Shown piece by piece: positions 1-7,149 of a stretch of 64,000 nt of DNA; positions within the stretch are counted from its first letter, which is position 1; each line of letters begins with the position of its first letter. The stretch is taken from positions 1 to 64,000 of the forward strand of contig JAIESI010000032.1 in NCBI GenBank assembly GCA_019746135.1, written 5' to 3'. This DNA comes from Xanthobacteraceae bacterium. GTDB taxonomy: Bacteria; Pseudomonadota; Alphaproteobacteria; Rhizobiales; Xanthobacteraceae. Both the position numbers and the translations under genes were made by a program. The notes beneath the pieces were generated by a model. The model was not told the origin of the DNA and ran no database searches. It was given only the letters and a program-made list of their open reading frames with translations.

Positions 1-138
1 AACGCCGGATGATTCGAGGTTGATCACCTCGGAGACTACGCCACCCTCATTTCCAACCAACCCCGCGACGGCACCTGACAACGACCCGGAGACAGTGAAA
101 TCCGACCTTCGTCTGACCGGCCGGCGCGCAGCCACGGG

Positions 139-378
139 CTATGCGATCCGCGTAATCGTGTGCCGCGCGAGGAGAAATCGCTGCCCGGAATAGAATCGTA
201 CTTCGAGATCTCCGTTGCTGCGTTCTGCCCACGCGGCGTATCCATTAGCGACCAACTGGTCGAGGTGACACATGACGAGCGCCTTGTCGGTGTCCGCGTA
301 GCGACGGCGGGCGATAGGATCACGGCTCATCGCGCGTTCGAAAAGCTGCACGCGCCGCGTTTTTTCATCCTCTCTCAT
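139..378 (-). CDS. small hypothetical protein (79 aa)
   Basis: A 79-residue charged protein that I do not recognise. It opens with a basic/acidic stretch (MREDEKTRR) and continues with mixed hydrophobic and charged residues, without a signal peptide or membrane segment. Its composition is balanced rather than Arg/Ala-Pro dominated, which in this high-GC DNA favours a real gene over a shadow frame. It lies downstream of, and in the same direction as, the glycosylase gene and could be the tail of the ada operon. An internal Met at residue 18 is an alternative start. Confidence 0.45.
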   Translation of the reverse strand: MREDEKTRRVQLFERAMSRDPIARRRYADTDKALVMCHLDQLVANGYAAWAERSNGDLEVRFYSGQRFLLARHTITRIA

Positions 379-457
379 CTGTCGATCCGTTCGGTTCGCC
401 GTTGGTGGACCTGCGTGATGGACGGATGGAGCGGTCGCGCTCCAGCGCAGCGTGTCG

Positions 458-1099
458 CTAGTTGAGCACGTTGCCTCGCTCCCGGGGCATCCGCCAAAGA
501 TACCAGGACGCCACGGTGCGGTGCGGGGCCCACGCTTTTCCGATTTCGCGAAGTTCTTTCGGTCTGGGTTGAACCTTCAGGGATTTCAGCGCGCGATATC
601 CCTCACGCACGCCAAAATCGTCCACGGGAAGAATGTCCATGCGCTCGAGCGAGTACATGAGCAGCATTTCGACGGTCCACCGCCCGACGCCCTTGATCGT
701 GACGATCCGCGAAATCAGATCTTCGTCGCTCATGGTGACGGCGATCGCGCGCGATGGCACGAGGCCGCTTAACGAGCCTTCGGCGATTGCCTTGATGGTC
801 GCGATCTTCGAGGCCGAAAAGCCGCAGGATCGAAGCTCGTCGAAGTCCGCCGCCAGGATGTCGTCCGGCGCTGGAAATTTCGTTTTTGGATACAGGGCCT
901 TCAGCCTGGCGATGATGGCGTCACCGGCTTTCGCGGTGAGCTGCTGATAGCCGATGGCGCGGACCAGGGCCTCGTACGGTTCGCGGGCGGCCTTCGGATC
1001 GTGCCGGCACGGCCCGACATGGGCGATAAGTTTTTCCCAATCGGCGTCCAGCTTGCGAAGGAAGGAAACGGATTTTCTGTAGCGGGCGGAAAGGCTCAT
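458..1099 (-). CDS. DNA-3-methyladenine glycosylase (AlkA/HhH-GPD family)
   Basis: A base-excision-repair glycosylase removing alkylated purines such as 3-methyladenine from DNA. The 213-residue protein has the HhH-GPD layout: a helical N-terminal part, then a helix-hairpin-helix with the motif IKGVGRWT near residue 135, followed about 20 residues later by PVDDFGVR, which carries the catalytic Asp position of the family. It is the short form lacking the N-terminal AlkA beta domain. It starts 97 bases after the end of ada on the same strand, so both probably serve the adaptive response to alkylation and may be co-transcribed. Confidence 0.88.
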   Translation of the reverse strand: MSLSARYRKSVSFLRKLDADWEKLIAHVGPCRHDPKAAREPYEALVRAIGYQQLTAKAGDAIIARLKALYPKTKFPAPDDILAADFDELRSCGFSASKIATIKAIAEGSLSGLVPSRAIAVTMSDEDLISRIVTIKGVGRWTVEMLLMYSLERMDILPVDDFGVREGYRALKSLKVQPRPKELREIGKAWAPHRTVASWYLWRMPRERGNVLN

Positions 1100-1196
1100 C
1101 GATCAGGCTGTCTACGGATATCAAGCGCCGGGCGGGGAGGGGTCCGCGGTGGCAAGGGACGGTTGGGTTGTCGGCCGTTTGCCGTCTCGCGGCGGG

Positions 1197-2288
1197 TTAC
1201 CCGCCGGGCCGAGCCTCGCGATCGAGAAGTGTGCGCTTTCGCTCCACACCCCAGGCGTAGCCTGAGATTGCACCGTCGTTCTTCACGACGCGATGGCATG
1301 GGATCGCGACCGCGAGGTTGTTCCTGGCGCACGCCCCTGCGACCGCCCGCACGGCTTTCGGTGCCCCGATGCGGCGGGCAATCTCTGCGTAGGAAACGGT
1401 GCGCCCGACCGGAATCTCCCGGAGCGCTTGCCACACGCGCTGCTGGAAGGCGGTGCCGCGAACGTCGAGGGGCAGGTCGAGACCGAGCTTCGGCATCTCG
1501 ACGAACCCGACGACGCGCGCCACGCGAGCCTCATAATCCCGATCGGCTCCGATCAGCTTTGCTTTCGGAAAGCGATCCTGCAGATCGCGGACCAGGTCGC
1601 CGGGATCGTCGCCGAGCAGGATTGCGGCGACCCCCTTCTGGCTGGATGCGACCAGTATCGCGCCGAGCGAGGTTTCACCGACCGCGAAACGGATCTCTTC
1701 GTTTGCGCCACCCTGCATGTACTGGGTCGGCGTCATGCCGAGCATGTCCGTCGATGTCTCGTAGAAGCGGCCGCTGGAGTTGAAGCCGGCGTCGTAAATC
1801 GCGCCGGTTACGCTGTTGCTGGAATTCAGGCATCGCCGCACGCGTTTTGCGCGATGCGCAATCGCGTAATCTTTCGGCGTCAGGCCCGTTGTCGCCTTGA
1901 ACACGCGATGAAAATAACTGGGGCTCCGGCTGACCGCGTCGGCCAGTTCCGAGAGCGAGGGCTCTTCCTCGCTCTCCTCGATCAGCCGGCAGGCGCGCGC
2001 AACGATTGCGGCATTCTCGCGGTCGGTCGAAAGCCCTTCCGGGTTGCAGCGCTTGCAGGGCCGGAATCCCGTAGCCCGCGCCGACGCAAGCGAGTCATGC
2101 AACTGCACGTTCGTGGGGTTTGCGGTCCGCGACGGGCACGACGGGCGGCAGTACACGCCCGTCGTCGCGACGGAATACCAGAGGAGGTCGTCTGCCGTTT
2201 TGTCACGCGCCACGATCCGCGCCCAGCGCGGGTCATCCACCACGGATGGTGCAGAAGTTGTCTCTTGCCGGATGGTCGATGTCTGCAT
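1197..2288 (-). CDS. ada: Ada: methylphosphotriester/O6-methylguanine-DNA methyltransferase and AraC-type activator
   Basis: The bifunctional adaptive-response protein, about 363 residues with this start. The N-terminal zinc/methyl-acceptor domain shows GVYCRPSCPSR and, 30 residues on, PCKRCNP (four Cys). An AraC-type helix-turn-helix follows in the middle, and the C-terminal O6-methylguanine-DNA methyltransferase domain has the acceptor motif IPCHRVV. The ATG at 2288 is chosen because AGGA stands about 8 bases upstream; ATGs at 2321 and 2333 would add a poorly conserved leader. The glycosylase gene follows on the same strand, the expected Ada target. The methylated protein normally activates its own promoter; I could not find a convincing Ada box. 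Confidence 0.93.
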   Translation of the reverse strand: MQTSTIRQETTSAPSVVDDPRWARIVARDKTADDLLWYSVATTGVYCRPSCPSRTANPTNVQLHDSLASARATGFRPCKRCNPEGLSTDRENAAIVARACRLIEESEEEPSLSELADAVSRSPSYFHRVFKATTGLTPKDYAIAHRAKRVRRCLNSSNSVTGAIYDAGFNSSGRFYETSTDMLGMTPTQYMQGGANEEIRFAVGETSLGAILVASSQKGVAAILLGDDPGDLVRDLQDRFPKAKLIGADRDYEARVARVVGFVEMPKLGLDLPLDVRGTAFQQRVWQALREIPVGRTVSYAEIARRIGAPKAVRAVAGACARNNLAVAIPCHRVVKNDGAISGYAWGVERKRTLLDREARPGG

Positions 2289-2486
2289 GGCAGTTCCTGT
2301 CGAAGACGGTGGGACATTCATGCCGGGGGCCATGTCGATCCCACACTCCGATCCTTGCTTTCAAATCGAAAAGGGCCGGGACGCACGAGGGCGCATCGCC
2401 AACGCTCGAGATATTGCAGCCCCGGACGCGGGGGCCCACCCGATTCCTGGCCGAAAGGCCGCCCCAATTCGGCGATCGGGATCAGG

Positions 2487-2909
2487 TCATGGCACCTCAT
2501 GAGGTTGCAGGGCTCGCCGCAGCAGCGTGCTCGAAACCGTGGTGGTGTAAGGAAAAAAGCGCAGCTCGACGCCAACCGTCGCGAGATCGCGTTCAAGGCG
2601 CTTGCCCTTCGCGGTGCCCTGCCAGTCGTCACCCTTGAACAGGATATCGAAGCGCAGCTCCTGCCAGACCGCGAGGATGTCGTCCTTCACATGCGGGTAG
2701 GCGGAATCGACGAACTTGATGCAGCGGAGGATTTCAAGGCGGTCCGCGACCGGGATGACGGGCACGACGCCTTTGACGCGGAACGCGATCTCGTCGGCGA
2801 CGACGCCCGCGATCAGGATATCGCAGTGCTTGCGCGCATTGCGCAGCAGATTGACGTGCCCGACATGAAACAGGTCGAACGTGCCGGGGGCATAACCGAT
2901 GCGGTGCAT
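2487..2909 (-). CDS. TagD/GCT-type cytidylyltransferase family protein
   Basis: A 140-residue nucleotidyltransferase of the glycerol-3-phosphate cytidylyltransferase type. The N-terminus GTFDLFHVGHVNLL contains the HxGH signature that binds the nucleotide phosphates, and the C-terminal part has the TTTVSSTLLR segment matching the family's ISTT/SST motif. The length is that of a stand-alone TagD-like domain. The frame is open further upstream, but that extension is low-complexity Arg/Pro coding, so ATG 2909 is preferred. The substrate (glycerol phosphate, a sugar phosphate or phosphoethanolamine) cannot be decided, and no cell-envelope gene is adjacent. Confidence 0.8.
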   Translation of the reverse strand: MHRIGYAPGTFDLFHVGHVNLLRNARKHCDILIAGVVADEIAFRVKGVVPVIPVADRLEILRCIKFVDSAYPHVKDDILAVWQELRFDILFKGDDWQGTAKGKRLERDLATVGVELRFFPYTTTVSSTLLRRALQPHEVP

Positions 2910-3014
2910 TTGCTGTCGCTCTTGATGCCAGGGACGGGTGCTTCCCCGGTCTAGTCGTTTCGTTCGCGGCAACGCTCCGTTTCCTGCCTTCCAATTCGAT
3001 AAAGCCGGCGCTTG

Positions 3015-3047
3015 CAAAAAAAGGGGCGCGCCGCGAGCGCGCCCCTT
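3015..3047 (-). terminator. Rho-independent terminator after the SnoaL-like gene
   Basis: Read on the minus strand this is a perfect 11-bp stem (AAGGGGCGCGC at 3021-3031 pairing with 3037-3047) with a 5-base loop, followed by seven T (the A-run at 3016-3022 on the plus strand). It lies about 50 bases beyond the stop codon of the minus-strand gene at 3099-3548, in the right orientation to end that transcript. Confidence 0.88.
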
Positions 3048-3098
3048 CCTCCCGAGTGGGAAGCGCCCGCGAACCCGTCGCGGGGCGCCTCCTCGCAA

Positions 3099-3548
3099 TC
3101 AGGCCTTTTTGAGGATGCCGAGTTGCGTGAGGCACGCGACGCCGTCGTCGAGGCCGATTTCCTCGACGATCTTGCCGTTCACGACCTTCAGCACGGTCGT
3201 TCCCGTGAACCGCATGGTGCGCCCGGTGTTGGCGGGAAGCGAACCCGCGAGGAAGTCGCTGAACGCGGGTCCGGTGTGCGTGCCGCCGCCTTCCCACTGG
3301 CCGACCACATAGTCGCCCTCGGCGATCAGGTCGGCGGTGCCCCAGAAGTTGAGATTCGGGAACGCAGCGCGGAAGTCGGTCATGAACGCCTTGATGTCGG
3401 CGCGGCCGCGGCGCGGTTCATGCAGCGAGTATTTCAGCAGCATGTCAGGCGCGGCGATCTCGTCGACGACCGCCAGATTCACGTCCTTGCCCCAGAATTC
3501 GGTGAACCACCGAACGACGGTAGCCTTGTTGTCTTCTTCTTTGCTCAT
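3099..3548 (-). CDS. SnoaL-like polyketide-cyclase family / ester cyclase protein
   Basis: A 149-residue protein of the NTF2-like superfamily, SnoaL-like ester-cyclase group. Visible family features are an early WFTEFWGK helix, the DEIAAPD turn and the DIKAFMTDFRAAFPNLNF helix-strand, followed by alternating beta strands to the end. These proteins form small alpha+beta barrels with a hydrophobic pocket; the natural substrate is rarely known. The ATG at 3548 has AAAGGA about 10 bases upstream, better than the ATG at 3614. It stands alone, with its own terminator downstream. Confidence 0.75.
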   Translation of the reverse strand: MSKEEDNKATVVRWFTEFWGKDVNLAVVDEIAAPDMLLKYSLHEPRRGRADIKAFMTDFRAAFPNLNFWGTADLIAEGDYVVGQWEGGGTHTGPAFSDFLAGSLPANTGRTMRFTGTTVLKVVNGKIVEEIGLDDGVACLTQLGILKKA

Positions 3549-3935
3549 GGAAACGCGTCCTTTCTTGCTTTTAGCGCGGCCATCGAACGCTCTCGATGAC
3601 CTGAAGAAAGGCATAGTGGGTTGCGCGTGCGGTCAAACTCCGATTCTTATCCTCAAAAAGGAAAGCCCATCCGCAAGCGGAATCGCGTCTTGCTTGCCGA
3701 TCCGGACGAACAATCGTGTCCTGACGGGGCCGCGCTCACGTCACAGGAATGAATAGGCCGCCACCGAGTCGAGATGCGAACCAGCTCAGACCAAAGCTGA
3801 TCGGTGGCGTGTCGTCGTGTTCCTTTCGAATGCCCAATTGGGCATCCGACGCCGGTCCGGTTCGGCCGTGATCGGCGCTCGCTCATGACGCGCCGGGCTT
3901 CCTAAAGCTGAACCCAAACGGATGCGACGAGGAAA
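3549..3935. other. intergenic stretch with a perfect 16-bp palindrome
   Basis: No convincing gene in 387 bases; the open frames here have shadow-like composition. The notable element is ATGCCCAATTGGGCAT at 3830-3845, perfectly self-complementary, with no following T-run, so it looks more like a protein-binding site than a terminator. It lies about 285 bases upstream of the SnoaL-like gene start and 90 bases beyond the end of the globin gene. Confidence 0.5.
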
Positions 3936-4364
3936 TCATTGCCCGATGTCGCGCCTGGCAAGACTGATCTGCAGCGTTTCCGCCATTCTTTCTGCAATAT
4001 CAACGAGCGCCAATGCAGCCTGCGGAGGGCAATGATGGGCCGCTGTGGCGCGGAACAGCGCGAGCCAATGCGACAGGTGATCGGCGCGAATAGAAGAGTG
4101 CCGGCGATGCGCGGGCATGAAATTCCGGCCGTCATACCCGCTGCCCAGCCGTGTCGCCGTCAGCCAAAAACGGGCAACGCGCTCGATGTGAGAATCCCAG
4201 TTTTCGCCGATCGCTTCAGAAAATATTGGCCCGAGTAGCGCGTCGTCGCGAACGTTTTCGTAAAACGAAACGATGACCTTGCGAACAAGCGACTCTGTCA
4301 GCCCCGACTCGGCGGGATGGTGTTTGAATGGCGTTGTGGCGCTGACGGGCGGGGGCAGGGACAC
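3936..4364 (-). CDS. group III truncated hemoglobin (copy 1)
   Basis: A 142-residue truncated (2-on-2) globin of group III. Diagnostic features are FYENVRDDALLGPIF (B-helix/CD region), HIERVARFW, and the proximal histidine in RADHLSHWLALF. Group III globins bind O2 and NO and are usually found with nitrosative-stress genes. Translation likely begins at GTG 4364, 6 bases after the stop of the preceding fragment. It is the last gene of a minus-strand series headed by the Rrf2 regulator at 5453. It differs clearly from the second group III globin at 5553-6014, so the two are not a recent duplication. Confidence 0.88.
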   Translation of the reverse strand: MSLPPPVSATTPFKHHPAESGLTESLVRKVIVSFYENVRDDALLGPIFSEAIGENWDSHIERVARFWLTATRLGSGYDGRNFMPAHRRHSSIRADHLSHWLALFRATAAHHCPPQAALALVDIAERMAETLQISLARRDIGQ

Positions 4365-4370
4365 GATGGC

Positions 4371-4589
4371 TCACTCGGCGGCGCGGCGAATGGCGGGCTG
4401 ATACGAGCCCGGCACGGTACGGAAGGCGACGTTGATGCGGTTCGCGCCGTTGATAGCGACGATCGCCAGTGTCAGCTTGACGAGTTCTTCCTCGCTGAAC
4501 TGCGCTCGCGTTTGCGCAAACACCTCATCTGGAACGTTGCCTTCGGTGAGCGTGGTCAGTGCCTCGGGGAGGAGATCACCTGGGGACAT
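4371..4589 (-). pseudogene. truncated carboxymuconolactone decarboxylase (AhpD-like) family gene, C-terminal part
   Basis: The 72-residue frame matches only the C-terminal third of this family (EEELVKLTLAIVAINGANR, then AFRTVPGSY). The N-terminal part with the redox CxxC...H motif is missing: the sequence upstream to 4696 does not encode it in any frame that I can see. The remaining ATG at 4589 may still be translated, but the product would lack the peroxidase active site. It lies between the DUF6522-like gene and globin copy 1 and seems to be decay inside the operon. Confidence 0.7.
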
Positions 4590-4696
4590 GGCGCCTCGCG
4601 GCCGGGCTTGAACGGTGACGCTGAGCGTCTTGCGGCCGGCGTCGATGCCGGATGAATGTTGTGGGTTGCGGACGCGCCGACGGGCTGGTCGTCAAC

Positions 4697-5008
4697 TCAT
4701 GCCCCTGGCCTGTGTGCCGACCTTGGAAGCAGTCTATCCCCATAGTCGAGGGTCGTACGTTGGATGATCGAGCCTCTTTGGTCGACGACGATCCGGAATC
4801 GCCGGTGCTTGGAGAAGAACGTGAGGCGATAGCGGCCGTTGTCTGCATCGACCCCTTGCTCGAACCGACTTGTGATCTCGCCCGCCCGCATCCGCTCCAG
4901 AAGCAGCGGCAGCGCAATGCCGAATCCATCCGCCACGATCGCGGCATCGATTTGAACGGCACCGTGTTCGAACGTGAGCGCATGGGTTGCCGGTTCCTGC
5001 GGTGTCAT
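4697..5008 (-). CDS. DUF6522-like small protein
   Basis: A 103-residue soluble protein resembling the DUF6522 family from memory, with a central GIALPLLLERMRAGEITSRF helix and a following segment RYRLTFFSKHRRFRIVVD that reads as beta strands. No catalytic motif or signal peptide is seen. It begins 7 bases after the stop of the NsrR-like regulator, so the two are surely co-transcribed. Proteins of this type recur next to globin and NO-response genes in Rhizobiales, but their function is unknown. The family name is moderately certain, the gene itself more so. Confidence 0.7.
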   Translation of the reverse strand: MTPQEPATHALTFEHGAVQIDAAIVADGFGIALPLLLERMRAGEITSRFEQGVDADNGRYRLTFFSKHRRFRIVVDQRGSIIQRTTLDYGDRLLPRSAHRPGA

Positions 5009-5015
5009 GGGGCTC

Positions 5016-5453
5016 TCATGCCGCGCTCGGAACCGGCCTGCCCTTTGGACGTCCGGGATAGGCGCATTCCGCTACAGTCGTCTTGTCGAGTTCGCGCATG
5101 AACGCTTCCTGCGCGGCCGCCAATTGGGCTTTCAATCGGCATCGCGGCGTGAGCGCGCATTCTCCGCCGTCGTCCCGGAAGCACTCTACCAGCGGGTGAC
5201 GCTCCTCCAGCGCCCGGACGACCTCGCCCAGCGTGATGGACTGAGGCGGGCGCGCCAGGCGAAAGCCGCCGCCCACGCCGCGCTGGGTGATGACGAATCC
5301 GCTGTCGGCGAGATCGCGCACCACCTTGATGAGGTGGTTGCGGGAAATGCCGAATGCGGTCGCGATCTCGTTGGTCGAGAACGAGCGGTCGGGCTCATCG
5401 GCCAGCCGCATCAAGGCGCGCAGCGCGAAATCGGTGAAGGCGGTCAGACGCAT
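5016..5453 (-). CDS. nsrR: Rrf2-family regulator, NsrR-like (nitric-oxide-sensing repressor)
   Basis: A 145-residue Rrf2 regulator. The N-terminal winged helix-turn-helix (MRLTAFTDFALRALMRLA, then IATAFGISRNHLIKVV) is followed by the VGGGFRLARP wing and three conserved cysteines (ECFRDDGGEC, then PRC) spaced as in the 4Fe-4S sites of NsrR and IscR. NO destroys the cluster and releases DNA in characterised NsrR. The neighbourhood of two globins and a ric relic supports NsrR over IscR. The start at 5453 fits the family; an in-frame ATG at 5474 adds 7 residues. It probably represses itself and the divergent globin through the repeats at 5485-5539. Confidence 0.8.
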   Translation of the reverse strand: MRLTAFTDFALRALMRLADEPDRSFSTNEIATAFGISRNHLIKVVRDLADSGFVITQRGVGGGFRLARPPQSITLGEVVRALEERHPLVECFRDDGGECALTPRCRLKAQLAAAQEAFMRELDKTTVAECAYPGRPKGRPVPSAA

Positions 5454-5484
5454 ATCGGTCCCTGCCAGGTGCACGGTTGAAATA

Positions 5485-5499
5485 GGTATTTACAATACC
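5485..5499. promoter_or_regulatory. inverted repeat, putative Rrf2/NsrR operator 1
   Basis: A perfect inverted repeat, GGTATT-TAC-AATACC, lies 31 bases upstream of the regulator start on the minus strand. Read on that strand it includes TGGTATTGT, an extended -10-like hexamer, so a bound protein could block transcription of the regulator's own operon. Confidence 0.6.
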
Positions 5500-5510
5500 A
5501 GTCTTCCGGG

Positions 5511-5539
5511 ATAAAGCGGTATAAGAAATACCACTTTAT
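5511..5539. promoter_or_regulatory. 29-bp near-perfect palindrome, putative Rrf2/NsrR operator 2
   Basis: Twelve-base arms (ATAAAGCGGTAT at 5511-5522 and ATACCACTTTAT at 5528-5539) are complementary with one mismatch around the spacer AAGAA. It shares the GGTAT...ATACC core with the upstream repeat; the two centres are 33 bases apart, close to three helical turns. It ends 13 bases before the globin ATG at 5553 and overlaps a -10-like TATAAG. Position and symmetry make it the best candidate operator of the divergent NO cluster. Confidence 0.65.
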
Positions 5540-5552
5540 CGGCTCAGCATCG

Positions 5553-6014
5553 ATGCAGCGGCGTCAAGAGATTACGGACGAAATCGCGGCGCGAACGGGT
5601 ATCGACGAGCCGATGATCGAGCGATTGGTGCGGGGCTTTTATGCGAAGGTCCGTGAGGATCCACTGCTGGGTCCGGTGTTCGAGGCCCGAATCCGGGATT
5701 GGGAGCCTCATCTGCAGCGGATGTGTGAGTTCTGGTCGTCCGTTGCGCTGATGTCGGGCCGTTATCACGGCAGCCCGATGACCAAGCATCTGCCGCTTCC
5801 GGTCGATGCGGCCCATTTCGACCGCTGGCTATCGCTGTTCGAGGAAACCGCGCGGGAGGTGTGCCCGGCGGAAGCCGAGGCGCATGTCGTCGAGCGCGCC
5901 AGGCGGATCGCCGAAAGCCTGGAGCTCGGGATCGCAGTTCAGCATGGCGTCCTGCTCGGGCGCGGCGAGCGGTTCCGTCGATCTGACATATCCGAAAAAG
6001 GAGGCGTGCGATGA
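5553..6014 (+). CDS. group III truncated hemoglobin (copy 2)
   Basis: A 153-residue group III truncated globin. Motifs: FYAKVREDPLLGPVF in the N-terminal third, HLQRMCEFWSS, RYHGSPMTKH, and the proximal His in AAHFDRWLSLFEET. It probably binds or dioxygenates NO in the cytoplasm. It is divergent from the NsrR-like gene and follows the two palindromic sites directly. Its stop overlaps the ATG of the ric pseudogene (ATGA), giving a globin-ric operon. A C-terminal tail of about 25 residues, RGERFRR..., goes beyond the usual globin end. Confidence 0.9.
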   Translation: MQRRQEITDEIAARTGIDEPMIERLVRGFYAKVREDPLLGPVFEARIRDWEPHLQRMCEFWSSVALMSGRYHGSPMTKHLPLPVDAAHFDRWLSLFEETAREVCPAEAEAHVVERARRIAESLELGIAVQHGVLLGRGERFRRSDISEKGGVR

Positions 6015-6541
6015 ACGCCACGGCGCAGGACCTGCCCCTGCGGGCTTGAACCGTCGGAGACATTGCGGCGGCCGTGCCGGCTTCGCTCGAATCAGGCGAA
6101 CTCATCGATCACATTTTGACCCGCTATCACGACACCCACCGCCGCGAACTGCCCGAGCTGATTATGCTCTCCCGCAAGGTCGAGGCCGTCCATGCGGGAC
6201 ACTCGAAGGCGCCGGCCGGACTGGCCGACGTCCTTCAGGACATGCTGGGCGAGCTTGAGGTGCATATGAAGAAGGGGGAGCTCATCCTGTTCCCCGCCAT
6301 GCGCAGGCGTGCCGGCCCAGGTCTGGACGCTCCCATCGCGCAGATACGTCACGATCATGACGGTCACGTCGAGCAATTGCGAAAGCTGGAGCGCCTGACC
6401 GACAACTTCATCGTGCCCATCGATGCGTGCCGCTCGTGACAGGCCCTCTACACGGGCTTGGTCAAGCTTGCGAGCGACCTGATGGAGCACATCCATCTCG
6501 AGAACAATGTGTTGTTCCCGCAATACGAAGGCGCGCCCTAG
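6011..6541 (+). pseudogene. broken ric/ytfE (hemerythrin-like iron-sulfur cluster repair) gene
   Basis: Read through, the frame gives a RIC/ScdA-type di-iron protein: a partial N-terminal ScdA_N domain (TVGDIAAAVP) and a hemerythrin-like domain with H residues in ILTRYHDTHRRELPEL, EVHMKKGELILFP, IRHDHDGHVEQL and MEHIHLENNVLFPQ. It has two in-frame TGA codons (6047-6049 and 6437-6439), each where homologues as I recall them carry Trp, and the Cys-Cys-Gly-Gly part of ScdA_N is missing. The start overlaps the globin stop. A re-initiating product from 6074 to 6439 would lack the last histidine helix. RIC normally repairs clusters damaged by NO. Confidence 0.8.
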
Positions 6542-6702
6542 AGATTCTCCGGCGAAAGCCTGTCCCGGACTTGATCCGGGAGGTGCAGCGGTTCGCGGCA
6601 GAAAATGCGACCAGACAAAGAAGCGAGAGCCGTTCTCGGGCGGCGCTTGTGTGGCCGCAAACGCCGGTCGAGCCGGCCGGCGGCCATCGAAAGGATAGGG
6701 CG

Positions 6703-6843
6703 ATGATCGAAGAAACCGTCACGGAAGCCGAGATCGCATCTGCCGATACAAACCCGCGCTCCAGCGGCAGCTTGATCCCAATGCTGGTCTCCGGGTTAGT
6801 GCTCACCACGATCGGCATGCTTGTGGCGCTGGCGCTGAGTTGA
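6703..6843 (+). CDS. 46-residue single-pass membrane peptide
   Basis: An ATG preceded by AAGGAT at a good distance opens a 46-residue frame. The first half is acidic and polar (MIEETVTEAEIASAD), the second a single hydrophobic helix of about 20 residues (SLIPMLVSGLVLTTIGMLV) ending in LALS. This is a credible small tail-anchored-like membrane peptide rather than random coding. I do not recognise the family. It lies 160 bases after the ric relic and may belong to the NO cluster. Confidence 0.55.
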   Translation: MIEETVTEAEIASADTNPRSSGSLIPMLVSGLVLTTIGMLVALALS

Positions 6844-6925
6844 ATGCGCGAAGCCGGTCCGGGGCGCGCTGCAAAATTCATGAGCATCCTACGCCTTGAT
6901 GCAGGCTGCGCCTCAAAGGCCTCGT

Positions 6926-7040
6926 GTGCCTGGCGTCTTCGGCGACGCCAAGATGACCACCGCCTGCTGGATCGGCTGCCGCACCGCTGCGACATCGTAG
7001 AGACCGGCAACGACAGCTGGCGCTTCAAGAGCCGCGCTGA
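6926..7040 (+). mobile_element. decayed 3' end of an IS21-family istB gene
   Basis: Frame-corrected translation gives [10 protein letters not shown], then (after loss of one base near 6965) [19 protein letters not shown] and RFKSRA, the characteristic C-terminus of IstB, the helper ATPase of IS21 transposition. Only about 115 bases remain; no istA, no Walker motifs and no terminal repeats are seen. The rest of 6844-7149 holds nothing I can identify. The tRNA-Gln gene lies 110 bases away. Confidence 0.75.
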
Positions 7041-7149
7041 GGATCAAACAGACCCGCGCTCGCGCCGTCTCCCGAAGGCCGGCGTCCACTCTGCTCGGAG
7101 TTTTTTGGCCCGTGTTAGCAGCGCCGGCCGAAATCGTAGGAAAATCAGT

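Noticed and set aside
1..138. Partial gene at the left window edge
   Set aside because: Several frames are open but none shows a recognisable protein fragment; left unannotated.
3653..4135. Minus-strand frames at 3653-3886 and 3902-4135
   Set aside because: Cys/Arg/Ser-rich shadow-like translations with no ribosome site; the second lies within the globin gene.
6011..6541. Reassignment of UGA to Trp as explanation for the two stops in the ric frame
   Set aside because: Many intact genes in the window end at TGA (for example the globin at 6014 and the MarR gene at 12241), so the code is standard.
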